Shown here in pieces: positions 21,484 to 33,441 of a stretch of DNA of 64,000 nt. The position numbers were made by a program, and so were the translations under genes. This DNA comes from Streblospio benedicti. Taxonomy: Eukaryota > Annelida > Polychaeta > Spionida > Spionidae. Within the stretch, counting starts at the first letter, position 1. Every line of letters begins with the position of its first letter. The stretch covers positions 57,933,841 to 57,997,840 of the forward strand of contig CM032660.1 of assembly GCA_019095985.1 (NCBI GenBank), read 5' to 3'. The notes under the pieces are model-generated. The model ran no database searches, had not been told where the DNA came from, and was given only the letters and a program-made list of their open reading frames with translations.

Positions 21484-24400
21484 ATGGAACTCATCTTCTT
21501 TGTGTATGTTATTTACCCCCTGATGGCTCATCTAGGCCTGTTGATGCATCTGCATTTTTTGACAAGTTATTACATCAAGTGAGTGAATATCAAAACATTG
21601 GCAAAATAGTTATGGGATGAGATTTTAATAGTAGGTGTGGTAACCTTAGTGACTATATTGAAGGCATTGATGAAATACCTGATAGAGAAATTATAGATGA
21701 ATGTGAGAATACCTATTGTAACTTTTTACTAGAATTCCTAGTCAGCAGCAATTTCTGCATGTTAAATGGTAGACTTGGAAGCAATAACTTTACCAGTATA
21801 TCAGAAAAAGGGAAATCCGTTGTTGACTACATATGTGTACCCCACCATCAGCTCACAGACCATTCTGACTTTAATGTCCACACAGTGAATGAAATAGCAT
21901 CTAAACATAATATTCCGATTCCCAATAGGCTTTCTCAAATGTCAGATCACTCTGTTATCATGACTTTAATTAAACTAGAAGAGCCAGTTATTCAAGAACA
22001 AGTTAATTCTAATAGAATACGACATAACATGAAAAACATACCTACAGACTTTATGAATGCCAATAAAAATGACATTAAAAGTGCTATTCAAAGAATTGAA
22101 AATGACATCAATATACGACAAGATGTGAACATTGCCTACTGTAATTTTCTGACAATCATTAAAAGGGAAATTGAACAATGCATTCCAAAGAAAAAATAAG
22201 CATTAGTTACTGCTTAAAGAAAAATACTAAATTACGTAAAAAACCGTGGTGGTGTGCGGATCTGCATCAAATGTGGGATGATGTTTGCAAAAAAGAGCGA
22301 GCTTGGTTAAACCATAAAGGTGGAAGTGGACAAAATTATAAAAGAGAATATGTACAGTCAAGACGTAGTTTTTCATATGCTATGAGGAAAGAAAAGAGAA
22401 GGTACCAAAAAAAGATAATGGATGATCTACAACAAGCGTGTGACAATAGCCAAATCGAATTCTGGAAGAAAGTCAAATCCACTGGCATACAGGCAGATAG
22501 AAAAGATCCACTTCCAAGCATGATCAAGGACCCCAATGGTAATTTACTCTCTGATCCAAATCAGATAAAAGAGCAGTGGATAAAACAATTTAGGCATGCT
22601 GAAAGTGAAAATGTATATGATAATAATTATCACAACTGGATAAAGTGTCAAGTAAAAAACGCTGAATCTACCGGCGGCATTATAAATGATAATAGTGTAG
22701 ACAGTCTAAATTGTGTGATTACTTTATCTGAAGTTAAAAGATCGGTTTATAGTGCGAGATTAAATAAGGCTTGTGGGTCCGATCAGTTATTTGCAGAAGT
22801 TTTTAGAAATGATGCTGTCATTAGCATTTTTCACTCTCTGTTTAACTTTTGTTTCACCAATGGTGTGGTGCCTGACATCTGGAAGGAGGGGATTATATGC
22901 CCTATATATAAAGCAGGTGATATATATTGTACTAGTAATTATAGAGGTATAACCTTACAAAATGTATCATGTAAAATATATGCTGATATTTTAAATAGGA
23001 GATTGTTAAAATGGATGGAATTACGTGAAAAAATATGTGATGAACAAAATGGTTTTAGGCCTGGTAGAAGTTGTGAAGATCATATCTATCTATTAAATTC
23101 CGCTATCAATATGTCACTTGCTGAAAATAAACAGGTTTTTGGATGTTTTGTTGATTTCAAACAGGCCTTCGACCGAATCGATAGAGATTGTTTATGGTAT
23201 AAATTAATTTCTGCAGGTGTTAAGGGAAGGATTTATGGTGCAATAAAAGCTTTATATTATAATGTTAAATCTTCTGTAAAATTGATTACTGGATTAGGTG
23301 TTACAAATGCATTTCCTGTGAATAATGGCCTTAAGCAAGGATGTAAGCTGTCAACTTCTATGTTTAACATGTATATAAATGATTTGTGTTGCGAAATTAA
23401 TAATCTGCAATGTGGTGTTAAGATAGGAGAAAGCAGGGTATCAATTTTAATGTATGCAGATGACATAGTGTTGATATCTAATTCTGCAATAAGGTTACAT
23501 AAAATGTTAGACTGTCTCTCACAGTGGTGTGAAAAGTGGCGCATGAGTTTAAATGAAAATAAAACAAAAATAATACATTTTAGAAAAAAGATAACTAGAA
23601 GAGGAAACTTCATATTCAAATGATGTGATAAAGTTATTCAGTATACATGTAACTACAAATACCTTGGTTTATGGTTTAATGAATTTAATGATATGAGTTT
23701 TGCTGCAAAGGAAATTGCAAAATCTGCAACCAGAGCATTAGGGGTCATTATTTGTAAACATAAATCTCTTTGGAGGGCTCTCATATACATGTTTTAAAAA
23801 AGCTGTATGATACAGGTGTAGAATCTATACTGCGATATGGTGCAGGAGTGTGGGGGGAAATAAAGAACACCGAATTTTAAGCTCTGTACAAAACAAAGCT
23901 GCAAGATATTTATTAGGTGTGCAGAAGACCTGTTCAAATATAGCAGTAATGGGGGAGCTTGGATGGGGCTCATGGAATATAAAACAGTATACTGAAGTAG
24001 TTCGAATGTGGTTAAGGTTATCAAATATGGATCCTTCAAGATTAACCAGCAAAGTTTTTAAACATAATTGTACAAAAGCAATAATATGTAGAATAAAAAT
24101 TGGGAAAAAAGTATAATGGACATATTTGAACTTCATGATCTGTCTTTTCTTAATGAGATTGGTAAATGTGACACAAATATTGTTTTAAGAAATTGTAAAG
24201 AAAAATTAATTACACAAGCTGCTAGTGATTGGTATAATATGCTTTGGGACGATTCAGGATTAGTAAATGGCAATAAGCTTAGAACATATAGAACTTTTAA
24301 AACTGAACTTGTACTATCAAATTATGTAAGTTTAAATGTACCTATGTATAAGAAAAAGGTTTTTAGTATGCTAAGATGTGGAAGTTTGCCATTGGAGATT

Positions 24401-24955
24401 GAAAAGGGCAGACAGTGCCGCCCAGTTATGCCACTGAATGAGAGGTTGTGTAGGCATTGTCATTCCAATGTTGTGGAAGATGAATTTCATTTTGTTATGC
24501 AATGCAATCTGTACGAAGATCAGAGATAAGAACTTATGCAACATTTACATTGTATAAATGATGATTTTTATAATTTGAATGAACAAGATAAGTTTATAAG
24601 TATCATGCAATGTGGAAATTTTAAAGAGATAAATATTATTTTTAAAATGTTCATGCGTAGGTTACTATATGTTTAGTGATGGCTTGATTTTAAGTAGACA
24701 TTTTGAGTATAACTTAATTTTTAATCCAGTAAGGTGTATACTTTTTTTAATATGATAAAAGAATTGTGGTTGCAGGCTAAATGGAGGTGTTTTAACTACT
24801 GTAAAAAGGTTTTTTAAGTAATATATTAGTATATAATGTATAATAGTGTCTAGTATGCCAAATTTGGCAGTATGTCTTTGTTGTAAGAATAATTTAATTC
24901 ACTGTTTTAATGTATGTACAAGGATATTTGACACTTAAATATACAATTTTACTAC
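21484..24955 (+). mobile_element. LINE-2nd (nested) with APE endonuclease end, RT and CCHC-like tail
   Basis: It starts inside an AP-type endonuclease (DGTHLLCVCYLPPDGS, then a DFNSRCG block preceded by an in-frame TGA near 21619). The endonuclease end (VVDYICVP...MSDHSVIMT) runs to 22199. A frame change in the A-rich tract near 22190 leads to the RT frame 22178-23623, with GFRPGRSCEDHIYLLN, GCFVDFKQAFDRIDRDCL, NGLKQGCKLSTSMFN and ILMYADDIVLIS. Further frame changes follow. The C-terminus (ending near 24676 in MFMRRLLYV) carries a C-x2-C...H...C knuckle (CRHCHSNVVEDEFHFVMQC). The 3' UTR runs to about 24955. 5' truncated, moderately decayed; the clade is uncertain (some Tx1/Nimb-like features). 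Confidence 0.8.
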
Positions 24956-25125
24956 TTACTACTAAACCAAGAAAGAAGAGGCAGACCAAAAACCTCCTGG
25001 CTAGATACTCTACAAAAAGACTTTAATGAACTAAAAATCAACATCAACATAAAAGACATAAATAATATTCCAAAACTGATCGAACTATGTGCTGATCGTA
25101 CCTCCTACAAGGCAGTGACAAAGAC
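24956..25125 (+). mobile_element. LINE-1st (outer) 3' part after the nested insertion
   Basis: Reads NQERRGRPKTSWLDTLQKDF and on to ELCADRTSYKAV, the usual C-terminal end ('RGRP.TSW...DL....RD R..W/Y+A') of the same kind of LINE as 19996-21483. It resumes immediately after the second LINE. Roughly 30-40 codons expected between YAIGITY and RRGRP are missing, so some sequence was lost at or after insertion. Confidence 0.75.
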
Positions 25126-25156
25126 ATGTTGCGGTATGCAGGGGAATCCTTACTTA

Positions 25157-26635
25157 GTTGGGGGCGGCGCGAGTAAATTTTTTTCGAACAAACAATTTTT
25201 TTTCACATGGTCATATTATGCAAACATCTTTTTTCACACAATGACACTGACAAACATTTTTTTCAACCAGTACTCTATAATGTCAACATTTTTTTGCATA
25301 CAAAATGGACGACTTCTCAAATTTTGATTAAATTGTATTTATTACTAGTGTATTAAAACAAAGTGAAATGTATTGAATATACTTCTAATATTTATATGTC
25401 AATGTTGAAAATGAATCGAAATAAATTAACGCTATTCACATGCATGTGAAGCTTCAAAGAACCATATACATTTTTTACCTCACCTATCAGATCACCTTTT
25501 GGCCGTCAACGCGTTCGGCTGTATGTCCTCAATTAATATATGCACAATAGTTTCTTTATTTTTCATTCAATTTTCATCAATCTTACACACAACTTGTATG
25601 CCTAATAGATTGTCATTCCATGATTGAATCATGCCCCATGGCGGAAAATTGACCCCGCCCTAGTGGTCCATCAATTTTTTTAGTATACACCGTAGCTGGG
25701 GCATTTTTGTTCAATTTTCATCAAATTTATACATGGTGTATACGTCTATATGATCATCATTCCAAAGTTGAATCATGCCCATGGAGTCCATCAAAATTTG
25801 TAAGTATAAACCATAGCTGGGTTATTTTTCATTTGATTTTCTCCAAATTTACACACAATGTGTATGCATATGTGAAAGAAATGGTAAAATATGCAAATAC
25901 GCGGCCTATATGCATTACTATGACAAGTGAACCTCTCTTATATTTGGTAATCCACAGCTCATAAGTAATACTCTGAAGATCTGATGGGCTTGATATTTGA
26001 ATATACACCCCTGGGCGTATAAATGAGAACTTTTTCCTTTCCCAAAGGTCCAAAAAGTACCATTTTTCAGATAAAAGCTCATGGGCTTTCATGCACAAGG
26101 ATATGGTACACAGAACATGCTGATTGCATGCAGAGAACGCTTCATGTAATTATGAATACATTATGGATACTAAAACCTGTTGGTAACATATTGAATGTTT
26201 AAGCGATAAATGTAAAAATAAAATCAGATTGAGAGACCTGTTTGCAGTACAAGGAAGATGTCACTGACATTCAAAAATTTTTTGAAGGAACGTCTTCATT
26301 CAATGGATATCATTTCAGTGTGCAAATTTGCCTTTGCTTTAAGAGAAAGTAGATAATAAAGTATAATTTGGCATATTCAGAATATTTATGTTAATGGTTG
26401 AAATACAGAATACAGAAGAAATTCATTAGCATCATTGCCATCAATAAACATATTGTTCGTAAAAATGAATGCCATAAACGCGTAAAATTCGACATTTATG
26501 CAAACATTTTTTTTTCTTTACAAATGAAACAAACAGTCTTTTTTTCTTTCCAAATGAGAACAAACAATTTTTTTCCCATGTGTGCGGTGAACAAACAATT
26601 TTTTTCCATATTTTATTCGTGCCTCCCCCCCCAAC
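25157..26635 (+). mobile_element. Long-TIR element copy B (complete, ~1.48 kb, non-autonomous)
   Basis: Both ends are TA-flanked and inverted: TTA|GTTGGGGG at 25154-25164 and CCCCCAAC|TAT at 26628-26638. Behind the ends lie poly-T-rich stretches with AACAAACAATTTTTTT in inverted orientation. The interior has ~120-bp tandem units (about 25555-25860; shared words TTCAATTTTCATCAA, TTGAATCATGCCCATGG, ACC(A/G)TAGCTGGG). No transposase. Copy A is its inverted partner. Confidence 0.7.
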
Positions 26636-26781
26636 TATGTAATGGTCCACCCCTTAATCACATGATAGTTTCGATCAATCCTCTGTAGATCTACGTACAT
26701 ACGTCATGTAATGTATGTCATGATTTCAAAGTAAGTACTTATCAGTAGCTTGTGGTTTTTGCAGTACACGTGGCATTCAAA

Positions 26782-28530
26782 ATGGTTTCAACAAAAAAAA
26801 GAGGGAAGAAAACCTCAAAGACCAGGCGCTCAGAAGCAAACAAGTCAAATGAAAGCGAAGTCCCAGACTTTTCTACAGTCAGCAAGACAAAGAAGACAGA
26901 TGAAGTTTCTATGCCCGGTAATGGTATTGCAGAGCAATCACGTGGGGCTGATATTGTTGTTACCACGCAGCCAACATTTACAAAGACAATTACCCTCAAG
27001 CCTGGCGAACCAGTCACGGTCATTGATCACCAAGACGGTGCCAACAGCAGTGGGGAAAATCGAAGTAGCACCATAACCTTCCAGCTTAATAGATCTGAAG
27101 AAGCAAATGAAGATGCTAACCAAGAAAGTAAGATACCGCCAAGTGCATCATACAATGAGGATAAGCCATTTGATGTTCACCCGAAAACACTGCAGCATTC
27201 GATCCAGTCCAAATCAAAAACCAACCCCCAGATGACATCAAAGGTACAAGAAGCTAAAAAGTCCAAGCCACAAGCTCCGGTTGGCATTGCATATTCAAAG
27301 ATAACAGGGGTTGATACAGAAGACTTAACCCTACTCTATGGTGACTCTATGTTGCCACTAAAGTCACATGCACAAACCAAAGGCAGAATTGACCAGCAAA
27401 AAAGTGAAAAGTCAACTTCAACAGACAAACCAAGTGGTCCAGAAGCAGAATCAAATAGAGCCAAGCAACAAAGTGACTACTTTGCTGCCTTCTTTGCAGA
27501 CAATCCCTATAACGTCGACATCTCTGTATTCACAAGGCTAGCTGATATTGCTGCGGTATCCTGCTTTGACGACAACGTGGCGAGTTTAAATGACCCAAAC
27601 ATCGCCTTGATGGCTAGTATTGCTGTCGAAACATATACCACTGACCTCTGTCAAACGTTCGAGTATGCGGTACGTATTGTCAATACGTTCCAAACGTCTG
27701 TCATGCAGGAATGTGTGTTCCAAGGCGCTATAAAAGCAGACAAATGGTACCATTTCATCCAAGAATTCGTCTACATAACATTGGCTCTGGAGTATCAAGC
27801 CGACGTCGCTGCCGAACGCAAGACGAGAGATGTGTACTTAGATATTATGAAAGTCAGAAACAAGTATAAACTGGCAAAGATTACTGAGAAGGTTGTTAGA
27901 TTAAGCCGAGCTTTGGGCATAGACTTAACATCACCAAAAGTGATGAACCCAGTGTTTCAGTTCTGTCGAGACCTAACGTCTATAGATTATAGAGATCCGG
28001 GCAAGGATTATATACCATTATTAGACATTAAATTACGGATTCAATGCTATGTGGGTCGTCTGGTGTGGCTTCTGATTGAGTTCTATTTACATCTGACTGA
28101 AAAAGCTGGAGTGCCAAACGCAGGACTGAAGAAGGCTACAAAGTCTAGCTGCAATGGCTCCAAACCCGCGGATAAAGAGAATGGGGAAAATGCGCATGAT
28201 AACACCGCATCTAAACAGGATGAATCAAATTCTCCGACTGAGAAAACTTCTCCTGCACAGGCCAGTCCATCTGCCAGTGAAAATTGCCAGGAAGGTCATT
28301 GCGATAGTTCAGACCCACTAACAGTTGAAGAAATTGCTGCCTATAATGAACTGACTCAAGACTTTCTTGAAATACTGGCACATTGGTTTCAGAAGATGGC
28401 ATTGATGTCCATAGAGTTTTTACGCGGATTGGAGAGAGGCACACAGATACCTATCGATTCAAGTCTGAAAGCTAAAATACTCCAACTAGTGCACGTCAGT
28501 GTTTTAACTCCACCACAGTTTGGCATGTAG
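26782..28530 (+). CDS. Unrecognised single-exon protein, 582 aa (592 aa from an upstream ATG)
   Basis: The frame is open from 26752, but the second ATG (26782) has the better context (AAAATGG), starts the very basic segment MVSTKKRGKKTSKTRR and is preferred. Residue numbers count from the first ATG. The N-terminal ~240 residues are polar and low-complexity. A folded, helix-rich region follows (about 240-455), starting SDYFAAFFADNPYNVDISVF, with several Cys and Trp (KWYHFIQEFVYITLALEYQA; RLVWLLIEFYLHLTE). A second low-complexity linker (460-520) leads to a helical C-terminus (ILAHWFQKMALMSIEFL). No signal peptide or clear membrane span. I do not recognise the family. A possible acceptor (TTTTTGCAG, ends 26764) precedes the preferred start, so a 5' non-coding exon may exist. 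It starts 147 bp after element B. Confidence 0.7.
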   Translation: MVSTKKRGKKTSKTRRSEANKSNESEVPDFSTVSKTKKTDEVSMPGNGIAEQSRGADIVVTTQPTFTKTITLKPGEPVTVIDHQDGANSSGENRSSTITFQLNRSEEANEDANQESKIPPSASYNEDKPFDVHPKTLQHSIQSKSKTNPQMTSKVQEAKKSKPQAPVGIAYSKITGVDTEDLTLLYGDSMLPLKSHAQTKGRIDQQKSEKSTSTDKPSGPEAESNRAKQQSDYFAAFFADNPYNVDISVFTRLADIAAVSCFDDNVASLNDPNIALMASIAVETYTTDLCQTFEYAVRIVNTFQTSVMQECVFQGAIKADKWYHFIQEFVYITLALEYQADVAAERKTRDVYLDIMKVRNKYKLAKITEKVVRLSRALGIDLTSPKVMNPVFQFCRDLTSIDYRDPGKDYIPLLDIKLRIQCYVGRLVWLLIEFYLHLTEKAGVPNAGLKKATKSSCNGSKPADKENGENAHDNTASKQDESNSPTEKTSPAQASPSASENCQEGHCDSSDPLTVEEIAAYNELTQDFLEILAHWFQKMALMSIEFLRGLERGTQIPIDSSLKAKILQLVHVSVLTPPQFGM

Positions 28531-28560
28531 ACATAAAAATGCAGACTATTTACAGTTTAA

Positions 28561-29326
28561 GGCATAGCTTTTGACACTACTGTGACACCAACCACCATAC
28601 CAGCACCGACACCAGCGCCAACAACATCGCCAACCCCAACTCCACCACCCACCGCGGACCCTTGTAAGGAGCCTGCTGTGGTGTGTCCGACGCCAACCAC
28701 ACCCGCTACTGTCTGCTTGCACACATGGGCGTGATAATGGATTTCATGTACACATCAAAAGATAACAAGAACTTGACTCGAGTGTATGACCTGCCCAAGA
28801 CTGCTGATGGCACCAATTCGGACTGTGGTGTCATGCTCAATTCCACAGAGACACTTGTTTTTGATTTCTTCGATGATTGGAAACTGACCATGGAATTCAA
28901 GTACAATGCCACCAGCAAAATGTGGTATGGCAGTGAGGTTTCGCTCAGCTTCAATTACGACAACACCTATTTCCCCAACGCAACTGGACCTAGTGGTAAA
29001 CAGGTGGCCAAACTGAGTGGCCAGATGTTCTTCATGGTGAACAACGGCTCGTCCTTCCAGTGTGTCAGCCAGTCTTCGCTGTCTGATTTCTCGTGACTGC
29101 CCAAGGATTTCCAGATGAACATCACCACCACCAACCTCCGCGTCGAGGCCTTTAGGGGCATCAACAATACAGATTTTGCCATGTCGAACCCATGCCGCGC
29201 TGACACTGCAGTCTCTAACATCGTCCCCATCGCTGTGGGTTGTGCTCTGGCTGGGCTTGTTGTCATTGTCCTCATTGCATACCTTATTGGCCGTAAACGC
29301 AGCAAGCGTGGGTACGAGTCAGTGTA
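28561..29326 (+). pseudogene. LAMP (lysosome-associated membrane protein) copy, broken
   Basis: A Thr/Pro-rich hinge (about 28580-28660) leads to a LAMP luminal domain (HTRYCLLAHMGVIMDFMYTS, then SLSFNYDN and GQMFFMVNNGSSFQC), a membrane segment (IVPIAVGCALAGLVVIVLIA) and a short basic tail, GRKRSKRGYESV, ending in a GYxxPhi lysosomal sorting signal. Hinge and luminal domain are in different frames (shift near 28660-28690), and an in-frame TGA lies at 29094-29096 between SLSDFS and LPKDFQ. Animal LAMP genes normally have introns; this copy has none, which suggests a retrocopy of an mRNA. Single-base assembly errors are an alternative, as other exons in this window show them. GC content is higher than around it. 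It begins 30 bp after the stop of the preceding gene. Confidence 0.75.
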
Positions 29327-32300
29327 AACACATAGAGGCCGAAGAAACCATCATCAACAATATCTGTAACAATGGATATAATTGTGGAATTGTAACTGAA
29401 ATTTGTGGACAATTTTTTGTTTGTTTGATAGATTTTCATTTTTATTTGGCTGGGTAAATTTTGGCTGTTTAGTGTCATACTTCAGGACAATAAGAAATCG
29501 TATTAGGAAAAGTTGGAGTTGCATTTTGTGGGTAATGTACTGTATTAATTTTTTTATAATAAGGTTTATTCTTTTCAGTCCATCAAGTACAAAAAAGAAA
29601 TTATGATTCATACTAGATTGTGGTAAAGAAATTTCATTTGGAAATAATAAGTCATGGGGTGGTTTAGATGTACAATCATTTAGTTTATGACAGAAATTTT
29701 GGTTTAACCAAATTTTTATACAGGTAAAAGTGAAATAAGGAAGGGAAGTGGCTGTTAATTTGAGTTATGCTTAAAGTTCCAAGTTTAACAGGTCAGACTG
29801 TAATTGAAATGGTGATAAGGAAAATACCTAAGAAGAAAGGAACTTATGTTTTGAGATAAAAAAATATCAAGTATAAATGATTTAATGCTTGACGTCTACC
29901 GAAAGCCATTTAACATCTGAGGTTATAGAAAATTTTCAACTTCTTACCCATCCCAATTTACAATGAATATGTGCTTGTTTTTTTATTGTTTTTTTTATTT
30001 TATTAATGTGTGTATGCTCAGAGATAATCTTGTGATGCACATTGTGGCGCTAGCAAAATTCTACATGATGATGACAATAAGACATTGATTGGGATTTTAT
30101 AAGGGTTTCTAAGTCTTCTATGTCTTGTGGGATGCACATGTTTAAATCTTTATGTTCGGCAGAAAAATAATGAATATTGAACACATTGTGTACTGAATAA
30201 AAAGTCTGTGTGGTGTAAGGTATATGTTGCAGAATAAACACCATGTCTGTTTAACCACGGTTGGTTCAGTTTTAGTATGTAAAAACGGAAATGAACTAAA
30301 TTGTAACCCATCGACGGTCCGACCTCTATAAAATATTTGTATTAAGCAAGGTTTTATAAACAAAATTAAGGATGATGATGTATGTTATGCATCAAGGATA
30401 TTATGCTACTATATAACTTATCTTTAGTAAAGTTTTTATGAGCAGTTACATTATTTTACTGTTTTAGCTAAAATCTATCAAATGAAATTTTGATAGTAAT
30501 TTAAATTGTACCAATTTTCTCATGTACATCATTCAAGACTTTTAGAATATATTTTTCAACATGCCTTCAATTTAGGTGTGGAGGAGGGGAGCACTGATTT
30601 ATTGCAAAACGTACATGTACTTTGTGATATTCAGATACATTATGTACTTGGTTAAAACTATACATTGATGAAAATGTTCTTGATGTTTTGTGCTGTGAAC
30701 GTTTCATACAAATGATTGTGTGAACATAAAGAGCAACCCTTTGTGAATGTGGAATAACTAACTTGAGGTTTTAATGGTGTATCATTTCTTTTATTGTGAT
30801 AGTTATGAATGTGACTGAATCTGTTCCTTAAAACTATTACTATAAGGTACATTATCTTAAATTGCCTTTACTTTTTGCTTGTTATGTGTAAAGCTAATGC
30901 TCAATAAAGGTCTAGAATTTTTTTATAGAACCATTTAATAATCAAGATTTGTAAAAACGTGTGCACAAATATCTTATTCTTTATTATGTATGAAAATAGG
31001 TTGTGTTTGCTATATAGAGTCTAGGAGAGTTGGAGCATCATTTTAGGGAAGGACCATTTCAAAAACATTTGAAGTGAATCAAGCAATTGTTACGTAAGAT
31101 GTAATCAAGTTTTCTTTTAATAATATGCATATATGCATTATATCACCTTATCACGTCCTAGATTTACATGAATGCACTAAATATTGTGTTAAGTTAAAAA
31201 CCCTTTACAACACAATGATTGTCCTCAAAGACCACACATTCTATTAATTGTAGGATTACTGGTATGCCACAATCTCATTTTTGCACCCAATGGAAGGGTC
31301 TGCAATGTTGACCAGAATCCTCATGGTCTGGTGGGTGATCGCTTTTCTTTGAAAGTTGTTTTTGTCGAAACGCTTGTAGTCCTAGAATAAAACTTTCTGT
31401 GGACTAAGCATTATATAATCACAATTAATGTGCATTCATTTTCAATAAAAAGTATAATCCATACTTTAAATTTATCATGAAAATAACTTCTGGCATTTTT
31501 GTGCTTTGATGAACAATTAACTGATTTATATGATGAAATGTATGAGCTAGTGTTAGAAAATGTAGAATTTTGTGACTATTTGTAAATATTTGCATAGGAT
31601 AACTTGGACAAAAAATGTTTGATATGTATGGATGACCTGTTACAATAGTGTTTTATAATTTTAGGTGATGTGGTAGTAAGTGTTACTATTGAAATATAAC
31701 AAACAAATAAATATGTTTATACCATCCATACCCATTGCCATTTTTGTTGCTATATTTAAGATTTGTGTGAAAATAATTTTATGTGTAATAATACTTGTTG
31801 TATTCAAAATTGATTTAATAGTAAATTCATGGGAGGATGAAGTAATGTGAACTTGTAGCTTTGTATGTATTCTATATATATTTTTCTATAAAAAAATAAA
31901 TAAAAAAAAGCTTTTGTCAGCTAAAAGCTTTTAGATTATGAATTGTTAATCCTATGTTAGTGTTGTATGTATATATTGTTTACCATTTCTCTGCTGCATT
32001 TTTTCATTATCTTTGTAGCTTATAATGTATAACTTTTGTTTAAATATTCAAATTATTAAATAATGTTCATGCTGTTTCAATTTTGTTGTTTTGTTTTGAT
32101 TTCCTCATCAAATATAACCTGATGTTATTAAATAATAGCTAATTTCACTAAGTTTATCAACAACTTTCATACTAGACCATATCGTATATATTTGTTAGGT
32201 TATGACCCGCTTAGTCCATATCTCCTACTGGTGAAAATTAAAACTATCCACACACCACACTGCGATGCATTGCCAGCCTACTTGTTCATTTTTAACACCA

Positions 32301-32545
32301 TAGGCAATTGAATAACATCCGTTAAACTTGCGCACAAAGTTTGACCAGCATCAAGCTGCATTGTAAATTGTACCCCGGCGGCTAAACTAGACCTAAGTAA
32401 ATGGTTTCATCACCTTAAGTTAGACACACCTGAGGAAGCCACAATAACTTACTCAAGTAACTTCAAATAAATGCAGCCACTTGCTTCCAAGTGTAAAATT
32501 AAAGGGATTTGTGTGTGAGCAAGCATTAGGAAAGAAAACATTTGA
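29327..32545. other. AT-rich non-coding DNA downstream of the LAMP copy
   Basis: About 3.2 kb with no convincing open frame. The first part may be the 3' UTR of the copied LAMP mRNA. AATAAA-type words occur at several places (for example 30199, 30904, 31893), and an A-rich tract at about 31890-31910 could be a decayed poly(A) tail. This is suggestive only. Confidence 0.4.
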
Positions 32546-32967
32546 ATATGATACACCACGCCGTAACCTGGGTTACCGTGATACCCCGGCCCGTGAAAAT
32601 AATAAGAAATTCATTTTTGAGCTAATTAATTATTTTTTTCAACATCAATACCCCGGCATACCGTGATGACTGGTAGGCTGCTGTGGTATCAAATTTTGTT
32701 AATATTCATAAGTAAAATGTTTAAGTTTTGTCACAATAAAAACATCTTATCTATTCTTAATTGATTAAAACTCGATTTCCAACCTAGTACATTGTGAACA
32801 AACGAAAATGCACATCGCCGTCATTCTTTTGGTGGTCTGCCTTTTAGCAACGACCGATATACGGAAATATCACGAGAGAAACGGGGCATTACGACATGCC
32901 GGGGTGTGCATTTTACGGCACCCCGAGGCATCATACGGACCCCGGGTTACGGCGTGGTGCATCATAT
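32546..32967. mobile_element. MITE with long imperfect inverted ends
   Basis: Left end ATATGATACACCACGCCGTA and right end (complement of) ATATGATGCACCACGCCGTA enclose about 420 bp. CG-rich words such as ATACCCCGG recur inside in both orientations. No coding capacity. Confidence 0.65.
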
Positions 32968-33235
32968 AGTATTTTTTTGTAAAATATGATATTCATTGAT
33001 TTTGTAAGAAGTATAATGTACCGCATACGACCATCGAAACGCCCACCTTTGTGCATCCGCCAACCCCCACTTTTCAATATGCAGTATAAATGATATGAAA
33101 ATAATGATAACAATAATACATGTACAAATATACAATGAAGCTTGACTTGTTGATTCAGTGAATGTTGACCCTATAATAAAATGGGAACCCTAGAAAACCT
33201 AATACACAGGCAAATTATAGTACACAAATCATATA

Positions 33236-33441
33236 CTGTAAAACTAGACTATTTCGCGGCTATTAAATTTTGCGATTTTCATCAATAAATAATTTCGTGA
33301 CTATTAACTTTTGCGATTTTGGTCCATTCTGAACCTACTTTACATAGGCTCTTAATATTTGCTGACTATTTAAGTTTGCATTTTTGCACCTACCCACGAA
33401 ATTCGCAAATTAAATTGTGCACAAACATTTCTAGTTTTACA
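33236..33441. mobile_element. Short MITE, ~205 bp
   Basis: Ends are TGTAAAACTAGA and its complement TCTAGTTTTACA. The interior carries repeated TTTGCGATTTT and TTTCGCG/TTCGTG words of the kind seen in widespread 'TACTGTAAA...TTCGCG' elements of marine invertebrates. No coding capacity. Confidence 0.65.

Noticed and set aside
26730-26764. A GTAAGT...TTTTTGCAG pair just before the 582-aa gene could be an intron
   Set aside because: It would be about 34 bp, below the size of known animal introns; the acceptor alone may still be real with a distant donor.
31890-31912. A-rich tract as the poly(A) tail of the LAMP retrocopy
   Set aside because: It lies 2.5 kb after the stop and no target duplication could be paired with it; kept only as a possibility.
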